Counted from the first letter of the stretch, positions 37,391-51,800 are shown. The stretch is 64,000 bases of DNA from Coriaria nepalensis (GCA_027186245.1 CP114486.1:7950501-8014500); one strand, 5' to 3'. A program made the numbers and translations. Notes: generated from the letters alone by a model not told the origin.

Positions 37391-37845
37391 ATCATAGAGG
37401 ATGACCCTATAGCTTATGTTGAAGCCGTACAAGGCTCAAATTTTGAGAAATACCTTTAAGCCATGAAATCTGAAAAAGAGGGAATTAATTATGAAAAAAC
37501 CTTCTCACTCGTAGCTATAACTAAATCCATTCATATTTTGCTAGTCATTGTCGCATACAATGACTTTGAGATCTTAAAATTGGATGCAAAAATCACCTTC
37601 CTAAATGAAAATTTAAAAGAAGAGGTATATATGATACAACCTGTAGGTTTCATAGACAAGGAAGGCACAAAGAACTTGTGCAAGCTGCATAGATCAATCT
37701 ATGGATTGAAGCGAGCTTCTTAGAGTTGAAACATCTATTTCGATCAACCAATATTTGATTTCATTAAGAATGAAGATGATTTGTGTGTGTAGAAGAAGAT
37801 TATAGGAATAAGGCTACTTTTAGTCTATGAGTAATCCATAAGCAT
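37391..37845 (+). pseudogene. Copia RT fragment, left of a solo LTR
   Basis: Plus strand: DDPIAYVEAVQGSNFEKYL, AMKSE, then after a small deletion NYEKTFSLVAITKSIHILL, LDAKITFLNENLKEEVYMIQ and LHRSIYGLKRAS, i.e. the first half of the RT domain. It is the same lineage as 1030-2847. It breaks before the catalytic strand, where a minus-strand LTR-L copy is inserted; the RT resumes at about 39800. Confidence 0.8.
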
Positions 37846-37849
37846 AAGA

Positions 37850-39794
37850 TAATTTACAATTTTTCTTGGACGGAATCTGAATAATCTATTAACATATTGA
37901 CACATACATCAAGACCAATCATACAAACAAACTTTAAACATTTATATATAACAAACAGCACATGAAATCTCAGAAATATTATAGTCTAAGAAAACTTATA
38001 AATCTTAATACAGAACCAAACAATTACATAATCGAACCAACCTTCTTCATCAAGCTTGAATTCCATGAGGAAGATAAGGTACCCACTTATTCACCCTCTA
38101 ACCGTAATCTACATAGTTAGTTTTGCTTGATTTAATTTCTACTTTAAGATTCATCTCATGAATCAAAAAGTCTTGGGAAAAGGAATTGAAAAAGAATTTA
38201 TTTACTCTCTAATTGATTTCGGCTATGTCCAATTGGATTTAGTTTGTGTTTTGGCCAGCACCAAGGAAGAGCTTATATAGTGCTCTTTAAGCTTTAGGTT
38301 ATCATAAAATTAACTTATAACTTCGATCCAGTCAACTGTTGACTTAGTCAAAAGTTCTCTTAATCTAATTAAATAAAAATTCGGTCATTACACAATACTA
38401 ATGGCTACCCATGTAGTGGATTTGTGACTTAAAAAATTGAATCCATACTTTAATTAATTTTGCCCATGAAATCCAATTAACAAATCAGCTAATTTTCCCC
38501 ATGAAATCCAACCTTTTAATGTCTTATTACTGATTATGGACCTTTAGGGCTCGTTTATAATTAAATAGATAGTCCTAATATAAATTATTACTAAATTACT
38601 TTTTTGCCCTTATAGTCTAACTACAAAGTAAATTATAGTTTTGCCCTTAAATCGAATTCGTTTGTTTTTTATTTTCATTAAAGAATTAAACTAATTTACT
38701 AACAACCTTATTATTTGTGACCAATTAGGTTTTATATCACGCCAGCAAAAGTGTTCATATTGCTATATGATTTTACCTAATTCTGAATTTTATTTAATTT
38801 AAAACACAATTTTAAATTAAATAGTTAATTTGATCATCTCATAACCAATTAACTTTAAACTTCCCAAGTCAAGTACATCTTCTAGCAAAACGTCAAGACC
38901 TTCTGTGAGATGAGAATATATAATCTTCCATAAGAATCCTTTTGTAACTATAATATGTATAGTTTGAGAATATATGTCAATGTACAATATTATATCTTTA
39001 TGAATATCGATAACGGATTTATAGAATATTATTTTTATGCCGTACTACTTTGCAATTATTCATTTGTTCTATAAAAAAGTATAATTCATAGGATTTCACT
39101 TTCGAATATAGAAGCGATGGATTCAATTTTGATCAGCCATAATCTTTATATGCATCATTCTACATCCAACATACACCTTTTGTAACCCTTCACTAGGGTT
39201 AGGTAGTATGAAGTCAAAACATAGAAGATTGCATATAAAATACAATGATGACCTCAAGTTTAAGGATTATATGTATTATAGTCATTAGATAATTCTCATA
39301 AGTAGTTAATATTCTTTACTATTAAGAATTATTTATGTATCACGTTCAGTGCAATCGATCTCTATCAAGCACTCATATAATCATTATGATATTCTACAAA
39401 TATCAATAGTCATGAGAATAACAATCCTAAGTATTTTAGGAAATGAACTATGTAATAGTCTATTAGGATTATTAATATTCTTCTCGACTATCCTATGATT
39501 ACGAAGAATTCATACATTATACTTTAACCAACTTGCATTTGTCGACATGATCTCATCATGGCCTCGAGTGCATAACTTAAAATACAAGACTTTACTATGA
39601 TATGTAATAAATAAAATAATATTAATTCCAACATAATTAATAAAACATGATAGATAAATAAAAATCTTTTCCATTATTGAATGATTAAGAAATAACAAAT
39701 AATAATAATGTTAATATTCACAAATATGATTGTATCACACAAAATGCATACCCATCAGGTCTAACCCGATTTGCTTGACGAACATATACTTTCA
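37850..39794 (-). repeat. Solo LTR-L inserted in a copia RT
   Basis: About 1.94 kb, minus orientation. It starts TGAAAGTATATGTTCG at 39794 and aligns with the whole 31690-33701 LTR. No primer-binding site, leader or polypurine tract lies beside it, and the plus-strand copia RT continues on both sides, so it is a solo LTR. The flanking bases (about TTTAC on the left, ATTAC at 39795-39799) are similar but I cannot prove a 5-bp duplication. Confidence 0.75.
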
Positions 39795-39799
39795 ATTAC

Positions 39800-40600
39800 A
39801 TTCTTTCTGATGCATAGATAATATACTACTCATTAGGCATGATGTAGATATGTTACAATTCGTCAACATGTGCTAATCAAAAAAATTCTCCATAAAAGAT
39901 CTGGGTGATGTACCTTTTATCTTAGGTATAATGATCGATAGAGATAAATGCAAAAGATTACTTGGCCCCACCACTCAGTCCACATACATTAGCAAAATAC
40001 TAATGAGGTTTATGGAAGACTCGAAGAAATGACTTTTTCTCATATGTCATGGAGTCTCACTCTCTAAGAAGATTTCACCTAAGATACAAGAGGAAAGAGA
40101 ACATATAAGTATAGTACCCTATGCTTTGACTATAGGTTCTATCATATATGTCATGCTATGTACAAGTCCTTATGCTACCTATTCTCTAAGTGTTACAAAA
40201 AGGTTTAAAGGCAATCTGGGTGAACAACATTGGAAGGCTGTCAAGGCTAATATTTAAGTACTTGAGAATGACTAAATACATATTCTTAATTTTGTTTTCG
40301 TAATCAATTGTGTTGTTAGTTGGAAGAGTTTCAAGAAAGAAACTACCACAGACTCAACTATTGAAGTTGAATACATCGCCACTTCTGAAGTAGCTAAAGA
40401 AGAAGTTGGGATTAAAAAAGTTCATTACTTAACTCAGTGTCGTACCTAGGTCTCATAAAAAATTATAAACATTTACTATAGGAGTATCACCTAATCTGAG
40501 ATATAATCATAAGAGGAAAGGTGAACATAGCAAGAGTAGATATGGACAACAACATTTCGGAGCCAAGGAAATAGTATTACATGCACTATCGAGTTCAAAA
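39800..40600 (+). pseudogene. Copia RT and RNase H, right of the solo LTR
   Basis: Resumes at the catalytic strand (IDNILLIRHDVDML near 39825, where the usual second Asp is Asn), then SIKDLGDVPFILGIMIDRDK, YISKILMRFMEDSKK, SIIYVMLCTSPYATYSLS, and RNase H (TTDSTIEVEYIATSEVAKEE near 40345). Frames are broken. The end GEVNIARVDMDNN (about 40520) corresponds to GEVNIEKVDINDN in the copy at 2.7 kb. Confidence 0.8.
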
Positions 40601-40830
40601 TAAGAATGAGGATTCTCATAACCATCGATATTTGAAAATATTGATATAAGCATGTAAGTGATTAATTTAGACTTAATCACTGAGCGTGATCATCAGATAA
40701 ATCTTAATTGTAACTATATTGACTGTTGATAATATTTATCCTGTGACTATTGTACAATACTTATGTACGAGATATCATGCTTCGACATTACTCAAACTGA
40801 ACCTAACCAAAGGTTACTATAGGTATTGAT
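40601..40830 (+). repeat. 3' LTR fragment of that copia
   Basis: Similar to the first 250 bases of the LTR at 2858-3640, including the TTAATCACTGAGCGTGATCATCAGATAAAT region. It marks the right boundary of the retrotransposon cluster. Confidence 0.5.
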
Positions 40831-42867
40831 GTGAATTTTTGTAAGTACGAAATCGCTCAAGTAATAAAGTAAGTAAATACATATATGAAATGTTTGAGTA
40901 TTATTGATTACTAAGTTCCAAAATAAACCATTGCTATTTGATTAACCAAAAATTAATAATATGAGAAAAGAAAAATCAACAATTAAAATTGAAAAGAGAA
41001 TGAAACACAAATTTAAAAGGAAAAAGGTTATAACCAGTTTAATTAAACCTATGGCATATATTTCACACCAATTAACTTCTATGTTTTGACAATTTATACT
41101 ATCATTGCGAAGGTTTTACTAAAGATGAATTTCACTAATATTTCAATATTTTAAAACTGAAATGATCCAAGATCAAATTATATTACTATCAAACAATGTT
41201 AAGAGTTTATACTTTGTAGCAAGTAAAACAGATATATTTAATTTTTATGAGTAAAACGACATTTCCCGCAGTTGCAGAGTATCTATTCATAAAGCGTACT
41301 TCCAACGCTAAACTTAGAATCAACTCGTGTGCTACTCCTCGCAACCTCCATTAATACTGTAAAATCGGTTAAAACGTAAATCAAAATATGTTTGCAGACG
41401 CATACACTCATTATCAACTCAAATATGCTAACTACTAAAATGCAGGATTTAATCTTTAATAGATCATTTATAATTGATGACCTAAAACAACATAAACAAG
41501 AAAACACATAAAATTGCAACCATTTTACTCGCATTCTAGTTGTATATATATATATCTATTTCAAAACTTCCAACTTTTGTTATAAATTGCTAAAATTTAA
41601 CACAAACAGAAAGCTTGATCTGTGATCAACTACATATCTGATTTTTTGGGGAATCAAACATTGAGCTAGAATACTATATTTATGCACTTTCCAGTTTATC
41701 TTCCAATCCTCATAAACAATTAAAGACTCCATGTTTGATTTAAATCATTACTTGCCATACCACATCTAATCCAAATCCAGTGAAGTTCACATATAACATA
41801 GCATTCAACAATTAAGGAAAATTCTCATAGAATTCATAAATAGCCCAGCTTAGTTAGTTCAAACTATTTTAGCTTACTTCACCCTAATGCATTGGCAGTA
41901 GGTGTATTAGATACAAAGTTAACTAAAATTTAACTAAATTTATGATCACATGATAGGGGAGCTTTCCAAGAGTTCTGATTGCTACAGGAATTCAAACTGA
42001 CAGAAAACTGCTCGTTATTGATTGAAAAGTGAGCTTAGTTTTCATATTGATTGAAGAAGTAACAAGAAGAATTTTGAAGAAGAAATCATGGGACAGAGAA
42101 AGAAGAGAATTGAGATGAAGAAGATGAAGAAGAAGAAGAAGAAGAGTACAAAAGAGAAGTTTGGGGTGGCTCGGTACCTTGCAATAGGATGAATAAGATT
42201 GTAATAAGTTTGTTTAGGGGTAAAATTGTAGAGTTACTGCCTATATTAAGGGTATAATTGTAAAAAAAATGATTTCCTCAAAATGCAATTTTCCAACCAA
42301 ACAGAGAATTCAATAAATATAAAGAATCAAATTTCTCACAACCTAACAATGGAATAGGAATGAAAGCATTCAAACCAATTACTTGACATTCTCATTCACA
42401 CTCATTCATCGATATTAATCCCACCATTTCTAAGAAACCAAACGACTTCTAAAAGTGCGTACCAACTGGCTGATATGATGCCTCGTGGCATAGTAATGGT
42501 CCCATTTCATACATCACTATCCAAGTCAGGCATGTGTGATATCTATTCACCCAACTTGAGGGGAAGAGCTAACATGCCCTTTCCTATTATTTTGTTTCCT
42601 TATTTATCATTAAGATATTTTAATTAATGAATTACCTGTAATATTAATTGATAGTTTAATTTCCTTAAAATAGGCTATACACACGAGATTAATGAAATAA
42701 TTAATTTATCCATTTGTTAGTTGTATTATATGCATCTCCCATTAGTAAATTTCCATTGGATTTATATTTCATTATTCTTCAAGGACTGCGACGACGAGGG
42801 GGAGAGTGCATGGTGAGACTATTTAAAGACCAAAGACAGAGACATGAGTTCTAAGTGCATCACCTTG
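40831..42867. other. Intergenic stretch downstream of the hydrolase gene
   Basis: No coding similarity seen on either strand. It holds a short TA run (about 41545-41557) and a (GAA)n-type microsatellite (42114-42146). Around 42290-42450 phrases such as CCAACCAAACAGAG and GAAACCAAACGACTT facing each other suggest part of a decayed DNA transposon, but I cannot define termini. The right edge contains the 3' untranslated region of the minus-strand gene. Confidence 0.45.
42114..42146. repeat. GAA-rich microsatellite
   Basis: GATGAAGAAGATGAA followed by repeated GAA triplets. Simple sequence repeat in intergenic DNA, about 0.7 kb beyond the stop codon of the hydrolase gene. Confidence 0.85.
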
Positions 42868-45800
42868 TTATAGGTCTACTGAAATTCTCAAACCATCGTG
42901 AGCAAGTTGCACAGGGATTCCTTCCCTAGAAAAGAAATGACCGAAAGAAAAATACCAATGAGTATAAGTTCAAGCAACTTCCTGCAAGTAGAAATAAAGA
43001 ACAAAGAAACAAGTCCATAACTGCTTTTCGTTCTTTGAATTCACTTCACGACTAGTTCACCATGAATGTCTAACTCTATTAACCCAAATCCAGGACACTC
43101 AGTTTTAACTTGAGCATGTAGATTCACCATGTATATATACAAATACAATAAAAATACACAGAAAATTTTCATTACCTTTTTGACCAATCTGCAAGAAATT
43201 CATTGTCCTTATGGTGATCGAATTCATGAGTCATTCCAATTAGCATGGCTTGTTTTGGACTTATCCTCTTCACAGCTTCAAGGGTCTGCAATAACGTTAG
43301 ATGACATGTGATGCTGTTAAGGAATTCTTGCAACAGTAAACTTGTGGGGTTTCAAACAAACCTGTGGAAAGCAAAAGTGAGTATTATGGGACCCATTCTG
43401 CAACAAGGGAACATGACCAATCGAAGTTATTCACATAGTTAAGATGCAAGAATGATTAATTCAGGTCATTCATATTTTTCTCACTTACCCTATACAGTGT
43501 GTCCAAGATAAGAAGATCCAGCTGTCCAGCCCCAGTTTTCGAAATAACTGCCAAACCAAAGATTATGATGAAATAGCATCCAGCAGAAAAATCCTATATT
43601 GGAAATCATTTGAATTCGGAAAACATCTTTTCAAGTGAAATCAAACCTAAAGATATTCAGAATCATAAAACACGCACAATATTAATATTGTCTGAGAGAA
43701 AAGCAATTAATACTCAATTTGGAAACAAAAAAGAAAAGGAAGATAGAAGCAGGGCAGAAATCCTTCTCAAATAAAGAAGAAAGACAGATGGGTTAAAAAG
43801 GTACGTAAATATCACACATTAGAAGGGGAAAATGGAGAATATGAAATCCGTGCATATCGAAGTTCTAGCTATTCAGCCATTATACTTCATCTGAAAGTGC
43901 ATATAGAATAACATGATCTATTATTTTTTCTTCTTTTTCTTCCCTCCAAATATCTAGGAATTTGAACAACTATTCTGTGTTTTAGGGTATTTAGAATCAA
44001 CAATTCATAAGGGCTATGCATCATTTAACAAAGCAGAATGACCACTTGTAGATTTAAGCATAAAATATGGTAGGATAGAGAAAACACATTAAGATCTTAT
44101 ATGAATCCACGTCATTATCATCCTGACATTAACTGGTGTATAATGCATATTATCAAACAAGATCAACCAGAATAACCCTCACCATGTTCTGTGCTGGATG
44201 GAATGCGTGACACATCAGATATATAAGCTACTCTACTTTTTTGGCCAAAGAGAAAACCCAAACAGACATAATCCTCTCCATGAATGACCTACGATTAAAA
44301 ATCCCCAGTAAGGAAGTAGCACAAAAAAATAAATTATAGATCATATCACAGTGGGAAGAGATTGGATCAAGTAACAGGCAAAGGATTAAACTGTAGGCCT
44401 GAAACGCCAAACGGTTTCTCATAGTCATTCTCAATTATCTTCCAGTCGAGCTGTGCGACCCGTCTCACTTCCTGACCTTCTCTAAGCTTTTTCTGGACCA
44501 AGTATGAAAATTTTGTTTCAATACTGTTCCAAAGGTACAACACATTAAAACATGATAAAATGCTTAAGTTAGATTGGAACTGACAGAAAAGTAAACCATA
44601 AAAGAGTATTATATCAGTATAAACTGAAAATTTCTCATTTGATGTCACATTCAAAATCTATATTTAAAGTAAGTGCAAGATGCCCTTCTTTTCTATTGTA
44701 AGACGTTTAAGTTCGATAATCAAAAGGTTAAGAAACCAGCCAAGTTCCTATCCGAATCTTCAGAAACTTAGTCACATTCCTTTGCCAACAAAAGTATGAT
44801 GTATACCATAAGACGATTTACAAGATATCAGTACATATAATATGAAGGGAAGGCATGAGAGCATAAAGGAGGGGCCAAGAGGGAAGCTGAGCCTAGCTAG
44901 AAAAACCAAGTCACTACACAAGGCTCCGCTGCATAACCAGAAGAGGATTAAAGCACCAATCGAAATAAAAATGGCTGGATCATGGAGAGGGGAGAGTTGT
45001 AGAAATAAGATGAAGTAAAGTGGAAGAGATAATACAGAGAAAGTGATAAATCTGGAGAAAACTAAAAGTTTTTATTAATTTTGTTATTACAAAGAGCATA
45101 AGAAGTAGGAAAGAAAAATCGTGCTAAGGCAAGAGCTCGCAAGCTTCCTTAACTACAAGCTCCAGAAAAAACGCATAAAGAGATAAGATTCTCTTTCGCA
45201 AAAAACAAAAAAGTTAAAGCTTCGTTATAAAGTTGTCGAAAAATAATTCTGAAAAGCATATCCCTGTTGTCGGGCATGCATGTCCTGAAAATTGGAGTCG
45301 AGCAGTCCCACAACAGCTGGCGAATAAGCTCAAAGGATAATCCTTTTACCCTTGTCTTCTTTCTGTCACATGGATTGATTAATTAGGATTTTCTAAAAGT
45401 TTCCATTGCTTAGCTGTGTACATTTGTGAATATTTATAATTCTATATATAGTGATAATTAGCGACAATCATGCATTGTTTAGGACTGTATTAAGTCGATG
45501 GTTTCCTATTTAATAGAGAAAACCTCTCAAGGAGAGACTATTCAGTCTAATTTATATGGTATCAAAGCCTAAATCTGAAATTACGGTTTTCTCGTTTGTT
45601 ACCTGTCGGTGAGTTTGTCGTTGTGATGGCTGAATCCTTCAAAATCTTTTGGGATTCTTGATAGTTCTTGCGATTGGAGGTTATTTGTTGTGGTTGTTTT
45701 CTTAGTTCTCTATGGAAGAACTCTCGGTAGGCTTCGTTCTTAGCTATTCGTTTCGGTTGGCAATGGCTCTCTCTGCTAGGAATTCTTTTCGGTTGACGCA

Positions 45801-48800
45801 GCAATTCTTCATTCCTGCACAACACTCTTGATATAGTGGACTACATTGATCAAGATAAAGTGGTTTTCTTCCAAGACTCTTGACACCGGAGATTAATTTG
45901 GTCAAATTCTCTTTTTGACTCAAACTATTCCTTTTGACTCCTCGATATTCGTAATAGTAGTTTGAGGAATTATCTTTGCGATTTCGTTGCCTCCTATGTG
46001 CTGCTTTCTTGCTATTTATCAATTGTTTGGGAGTAATTTATTTACTGCTTTACACATTCATAATGTCTATTCAAAGTTCTAACTCATTTGTTGTTCGATA
46101 TACGGGTAAGAATTATTCTGCTTGGGAATTTCAGTTTCAGATATTTGTTACTGCAAAAGACTTGTATAGATGGAAGTACTTCTGCACCTACAGAGCCTAA
46201 GGATCTTGCACAATTGTTGGTCAAAGATGCACAAGTGAAGACATAGATCATCGAGTCTATTGATCCCCTTATCGTCCTTAATCTGAAGCCCTACAAAACT
46301 ACAAAAGGTATATGGGATTATTTGAAGAAGTTGTATACTCGAGAGAACACAGCTTGTCGTTTCCAGTTGGAATATGAGATTGCTAATTACAACCAAGGCA
46401 ATCTTTCTATTCAAGAGTACTTTTTCGGTTTTGAGAATTGATGGGGAGAGCTTTCTGATATGATTTATGCAAACATCCCTTTATGATGTTCGGGCGGTTC
46501 ATGAGTAAAGTAAGAGGGATCGATTTTTGATGAAGTTACGACTTGAATTTGAAGTTACTCAATCAAATCTGATGAATCGAGTTCCTTCTTTGTTGGATTA
46601 TTGTTTTGGCGAGTTACTTTATGAAGAACAATGTCTTCTGACATAGGCTAGTTTGCAGACATTTCAACCTAATCTGGTTGCTTATGTGGCTCATGGGAAA
46701 GGAAAGGGTAGAGATATGAGCAAGGTTCAATACTTCAGCTGCAAGAAATACGGTCATATAGCTGCAAATTATGCTAAGAAAATTTGCAGCTATTTTAAGA
46801 AACTAGGTCATACGATTAAAGAATTTACCACGAGACCACAAAATCGTTTGGCTAGTGCTTACACAGCTGGCGTTACTTCTTCACCTCCTCCGGTGTCTCA
46901 AAGCTTCGTTACTCTGGAAATGGTGCAGCAGATGATTGTTTCTACCTATGGCTCCAATTTAAAATAATTTGTTCAACTCAGTCTTGGCTTGTTGACTCAG
47001 GCGCATCCAATCATATGACATGTTTTTCTAATGCTCTTTGCAATATTCGTCCATATCATGATTCCTTGAATATTCAAATCGCTAATGGAAGTCATATATC
47101 TATTAATGCTATCAAGGATCTTAATTCCTCCGTTCATGATGTTTTTCTCTCGCCGTAATGATCTACTGATCTTATATCTGTTGGTCAATTAGTTGATAAT
47201 AACTGTGATGTCCACTTTTCTCATGCTAGTTGTCTTGTGCAGGATCAGGTGTCGGGGAATATACTTGTGAAGGGGCCTGAAGTTGGGAGACTAAATTCAT
47301 TACACTTTTCCATTCCTGCCTATTTATCTTTATCTTGTATGACGGTTAATAATAAGAGTGAGGTATGGCATAAACATTTAGATCATCCAAACTCTAATGT
47401 TTTGTCTCATCTTTTGAAATCTAGTTTATTTGGGTAATAAAGAATATGTTCCTTTTTCTTTATCCTTTGATTGATGTACATGCCAATTGAGTTAGAGCAA
47501 GACCCTTCCATTTCCATCTCATGGTAGTCATGCGAACAAAAGCTTTGATGTTATACATAGTGATGTGTGGGGTATTACACCTATCATTTCTCATGCTTCC
47601 TATAAGTATTTTGTGATATTTATTGATGATTTTAGTCAATACACTTTGATATACTTTTTGCATGCCAAATCTAAGGTCTTTTCTATTTTCAAGACTTTTG
47701 TAGCCTATGTCGAAACACAATTCTCTATAGGTCTTAAAATTTTCATATCTAACTTTGGGGGGAATATATGTCGCACGAATTTCATGATTTCTTACAACAA
47801 AAATGTATTGTTTCTCAATGCTCATGTCCTACTCCACAAAAGAATGGTGTAGCAGAACGAAAAAATCGTCATCTCCTGGATGAGGTTCGTACCTTATTGA
47901 TCGAGTCTTTCGTTCCTTCTAAATTCTTGGTTGATGTTTTGTTTACTATAGTTTATTTAATTAATCGCTTAGCATCACAAAATTTCAATTTTGATTCTCC
48001 CTATTATCGTCTAAATCATCAACATCCTATCTATTTTGATCTTTAAACTTTTGGATATGTTTGATTTGTCCATTTGCCTCCTCATGAACGTTATAAACTC
48101 TCTGCTCAATCTGTTAAATGTGCTTTTATGGGTTATAGTATCTCACACAAAGGCTATGTTTGTTATGATCCATGCTCTAATTGAATTTGTATATCTCGTA
48201 ATGTTTTGTTTTTTTAGCATCAATTTTTCTTTCCTACACATATCGAATCCTTGCCTGAAATCCCTACTCTTCCTTGATTCGATGAGATACTTCTTGTTCA
48301 GACGCCTACCATTGAAACTGAGTTGACATCCGTTGAGCCTCCTAAGCTTGGCCCCTAATGCTCAACTAGAGTTTCATGTCCTCTTGACGGTATGGTTATT
48401 CACCTGATCGCTATGGTGTTTCTCTCACTTCTCTAAATGCTACTTTATCTTTTGTTCCTGTTCCTACTTGTTTTTTCGGAGGCTGCGCAATAGGAGTGTT
48501 GGCAGTAGGAAATGGATGAAGAACTTCAGGCTCTTCAACTGAATCATACTTGGAATGTCGTTCCTTGTTCGTCCACTATCAAAGCAATTGGTTGTAAATG
48601 AATTACTCGATTAAGCTTCGGTCTGATGGAACTCTTGTCCGCTATAAGGTGCGATTGGTAGCCCTTGGTAATTGACAAGAGTATGAAGTTGATTATGAAA
48701 AAACATTTGCTCCGGTAGCAAAGATGACTATAGTTGTATAGTGATATCTATTGCAGCTTCTTACGGGTGGTCGCTCTATCAGATGGATGTCAAAAATGCA

Positions 48801-51800
48801 TTTCTTCATGGTGACCACCTCAAGGAGGGTATTTACATCAAACCTCCCCCAAGTTTATTTTCTTCTCCTTCTCCTCATGTGTGCAAGTTCAAATGCTCTT
48901 TGTATGGTTTTAAATAGGCTCTCCGAGCATGGTTTGAGAAATTTCGATCTACTTGCTTCAGTTCTCTTTCTTGCAAAGTCAATACGACTCTTTTTTATTC
49001 CTTTACAAAACTTTAGCCGGTATTTTCATCTTACTGGTTTATGTTGACGACATTGTCATTACTGGGACTGATCCTATGTTGATTACCCACCTTCAGCAGC
49101 ATCTTAAGGATTCTTTTCATATGAAGGACCTTGGTAAGCTTACTTATTTTTTAGGCTTAGAGATCCATACTAATTATCCGGTATCTTCTTGAACCAGCAC
49201 AAATATACCCAAGACTTAATTACCTTATCAGGTCTCTAGGATTCCCCTTCTGTAGACACTCCAATGGAGGTTAATGTGAAGTATCAGCACGAGGAGGGTG
49301 ATCTTCTATCTCATCCTACTAAATATCGACAATTGGTTGGAAGCTTGAATTATTTTGACTATTATACGCCCTGATATCTCCTTTGTTGTTCAACAGATTA
49401 GTTAATTCATGTATACCCCTCATCACCTTCATCTCATTGTTGTTAGTCGTATTATTCGATATCTTTGAATAACTCCTAGTCGAGGTCTATTTTTTCCTGC
49501 TGGTTCTCTTCGTCTGGTTGCTTTTAGTGATGCTGATTGGGCTGGGTGTCCAGACACTTGTAGATCATTCACAGGATGTTGTATGTTTCTTAGGTCTTCC
49601 TTAAACTCGTGGGAAAGTAAGAAGCAGGCTTGGGTTTCCAAATCCTCCATTGAGTCTGAATATTGTGTTATGTCTGCTGCTTGCTCGAAAATTGTTTGGC
49701 TTCGTCTTCTTGATGAACTTGGTTTTTCACATCCTAATCCCACACCTCTTCATTCTGACAATACTTGTGCAATTCATATTACTGCGAATCCAATTTTTCA
49801 TGAGCGTACAAAACATACTGAAGTCGATTGTCATTCGATTCTCAAGGCCGTTGATATAAATGTTATCTCTTTTTTGCATATCTCCACGGATCTTCAAATC
49901 ACTGATGTGTTTACCAAGGTTATGACTCGTCAACATGATTACTTCCTTGTGAACAAATTGATGCTTCTTGATCAACCAACATCAATTTAAGGGGGGATGT
50001 CACATGAATTGATTAATTAGGATTTTATAAAAGTGTACATTGCTTAGCCTTGTACATTTGTGAATATTTATAATTCCATATATAATGAGAATTAGCGACA
50101 ATCATGCATTGTTTAGGGATGTATTAAGTCGATGGTTTCCTATTTAATAGAGAAAACCTCTCATGGAGAGATTATTTAGTCTAATTGACATTTCCTTCTT
50201 TTTCGAAGGAGAATATTTTTTCTTAAGAGGAGTATAATCTTCATACGGATCTTGAGAGTTGAAAAATTCTAAATAGGAATCCGAGCCTAGAGCAGTTGCA
50301 CTTTTGGAATGAACCCTTTGTCTAATTTTTTTTTTAATATCTTCTTTGGAAAACTTAGAGAAGACATCTCTAATATCTCCACTTGGGGGGAATATAGATG
50401 CTGGCTGAAGTTGGAAATTCAACTGGCAGATTAGTAGGGATAGAAGAAATTCCCTTATTATGAAAAATGCAGTGTGTCGTCAAGATGATATTTATCCCAA
50501 CATTTAACGTAGAATTTTCGAACTTTCGAGCTAACCGACCAACATCGAAGGTAATCCCGAAAGGAGCATCTTCATCAAACCAAACTTTATAATCCCATTT
50601 CAAGATCCATGGATCCTATAAATAGATTGGAATTTTAGTGTTGAGACCAAGTAATCAACAGAAATTCCGTTTTCTATACAAAATAACTCAAAAGTCCTTT
50701 GGACATAAATGGGAAAATGAAATGGTCTAATACCAAAATTATTAAACCAATCACAAAGCTAGAAAGGAAAATCTACTTGATCTGTGTAGAAAGAGACCCA
50801 TCAACTATGTTTCCGTTTATTACTTTGAATTAGAAAAATGTGGTGCCAAGCGGTCATATAGTATGGAAATATTAGAGAATCCCTAAAGAGTTATTCCTTA
50901 TTAAATAATTAGAGAACCTCTTAGTTTGTAGGGATTGAGATTGTATACTACAATTAGTAGAATTAAAATAGAATTAGAATAGGATATTACTCAGTATATA
51001 AATATATAGCCTAAGTATATAAGCTGTAAAAGTTAAGTTTTAATTAATGAATCATTCAACTTACGCTTTCATAGTATCGAAGCTAGGGTTTGTTCTAACT
51101 TAGTCGATTGACTTAATCAGCAAAAAAACCTAAGAAGATGTATTCTTCCACTCAACTACAGTAAAATTCAAAATGACGGAAGGAACGTTAGAGGCAATAT
51201 ATGAGATGTCCTAAAGTAGGAATGTAAATTCGAAGTTGCAACACCATAATCTGAATGACAAATCCATTCTTTAAATCACTACCCATATGTTGAATGGTCA
51301 CAACTACTTAAGGTGGTCTCAATCTGTGAGTCTATTCCTTAGAGGAAGAGGGAAGATTGGCTACATAACAGAAGCAAAAACGACACCAGATGAGAAGGAC
51401 GATGCATATGCTGTCTGGGATGAAGAGAATCACACCATCATTATGTGGCTAGTAAACTCTATGACATAAGAAATTGGTCAGACCTACATCTACTTTCCTA
51501 ATATAAAGAAGTGTGGGATGCAGTGAGTATTACATACTCTGATCTAGGTAATTCTGTCCATATTTATCAGATTAAAAATAAGATCTAGATGACGAAGTAA
51601 GGTGAGATGGATGTCACAAGGTACTATAACAAACTAGTGAACTTATGGCAAGAACTATAGATAAAGATCGTGTCTCTGAATTCTTAGCTAGTCTAAATGG
51701 TGATTTGGACGAAGTTAGAAGTCGGATACTTAGAAATGAGCCTCTACCTACTACAAAGGAAGCATTCTCAAAGGTTAGAAGGGAAGAGAGCCGTAAGGGA

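Noticed and set aside
37850..39799. Proven 5-bp target duplication around the solo LTR
   Set aside because: The flanking bases are only similar, and decay at the left edge prevents a firm call.
47460..47825. 121-codon minus-strand ORF
   Set aside because: Antisense shadow of the copia integrase core.
49429..49743. 104-codon minus-strand ORF
   Set aside because: Antisense shadow of the copia RNase H on the plus strand.
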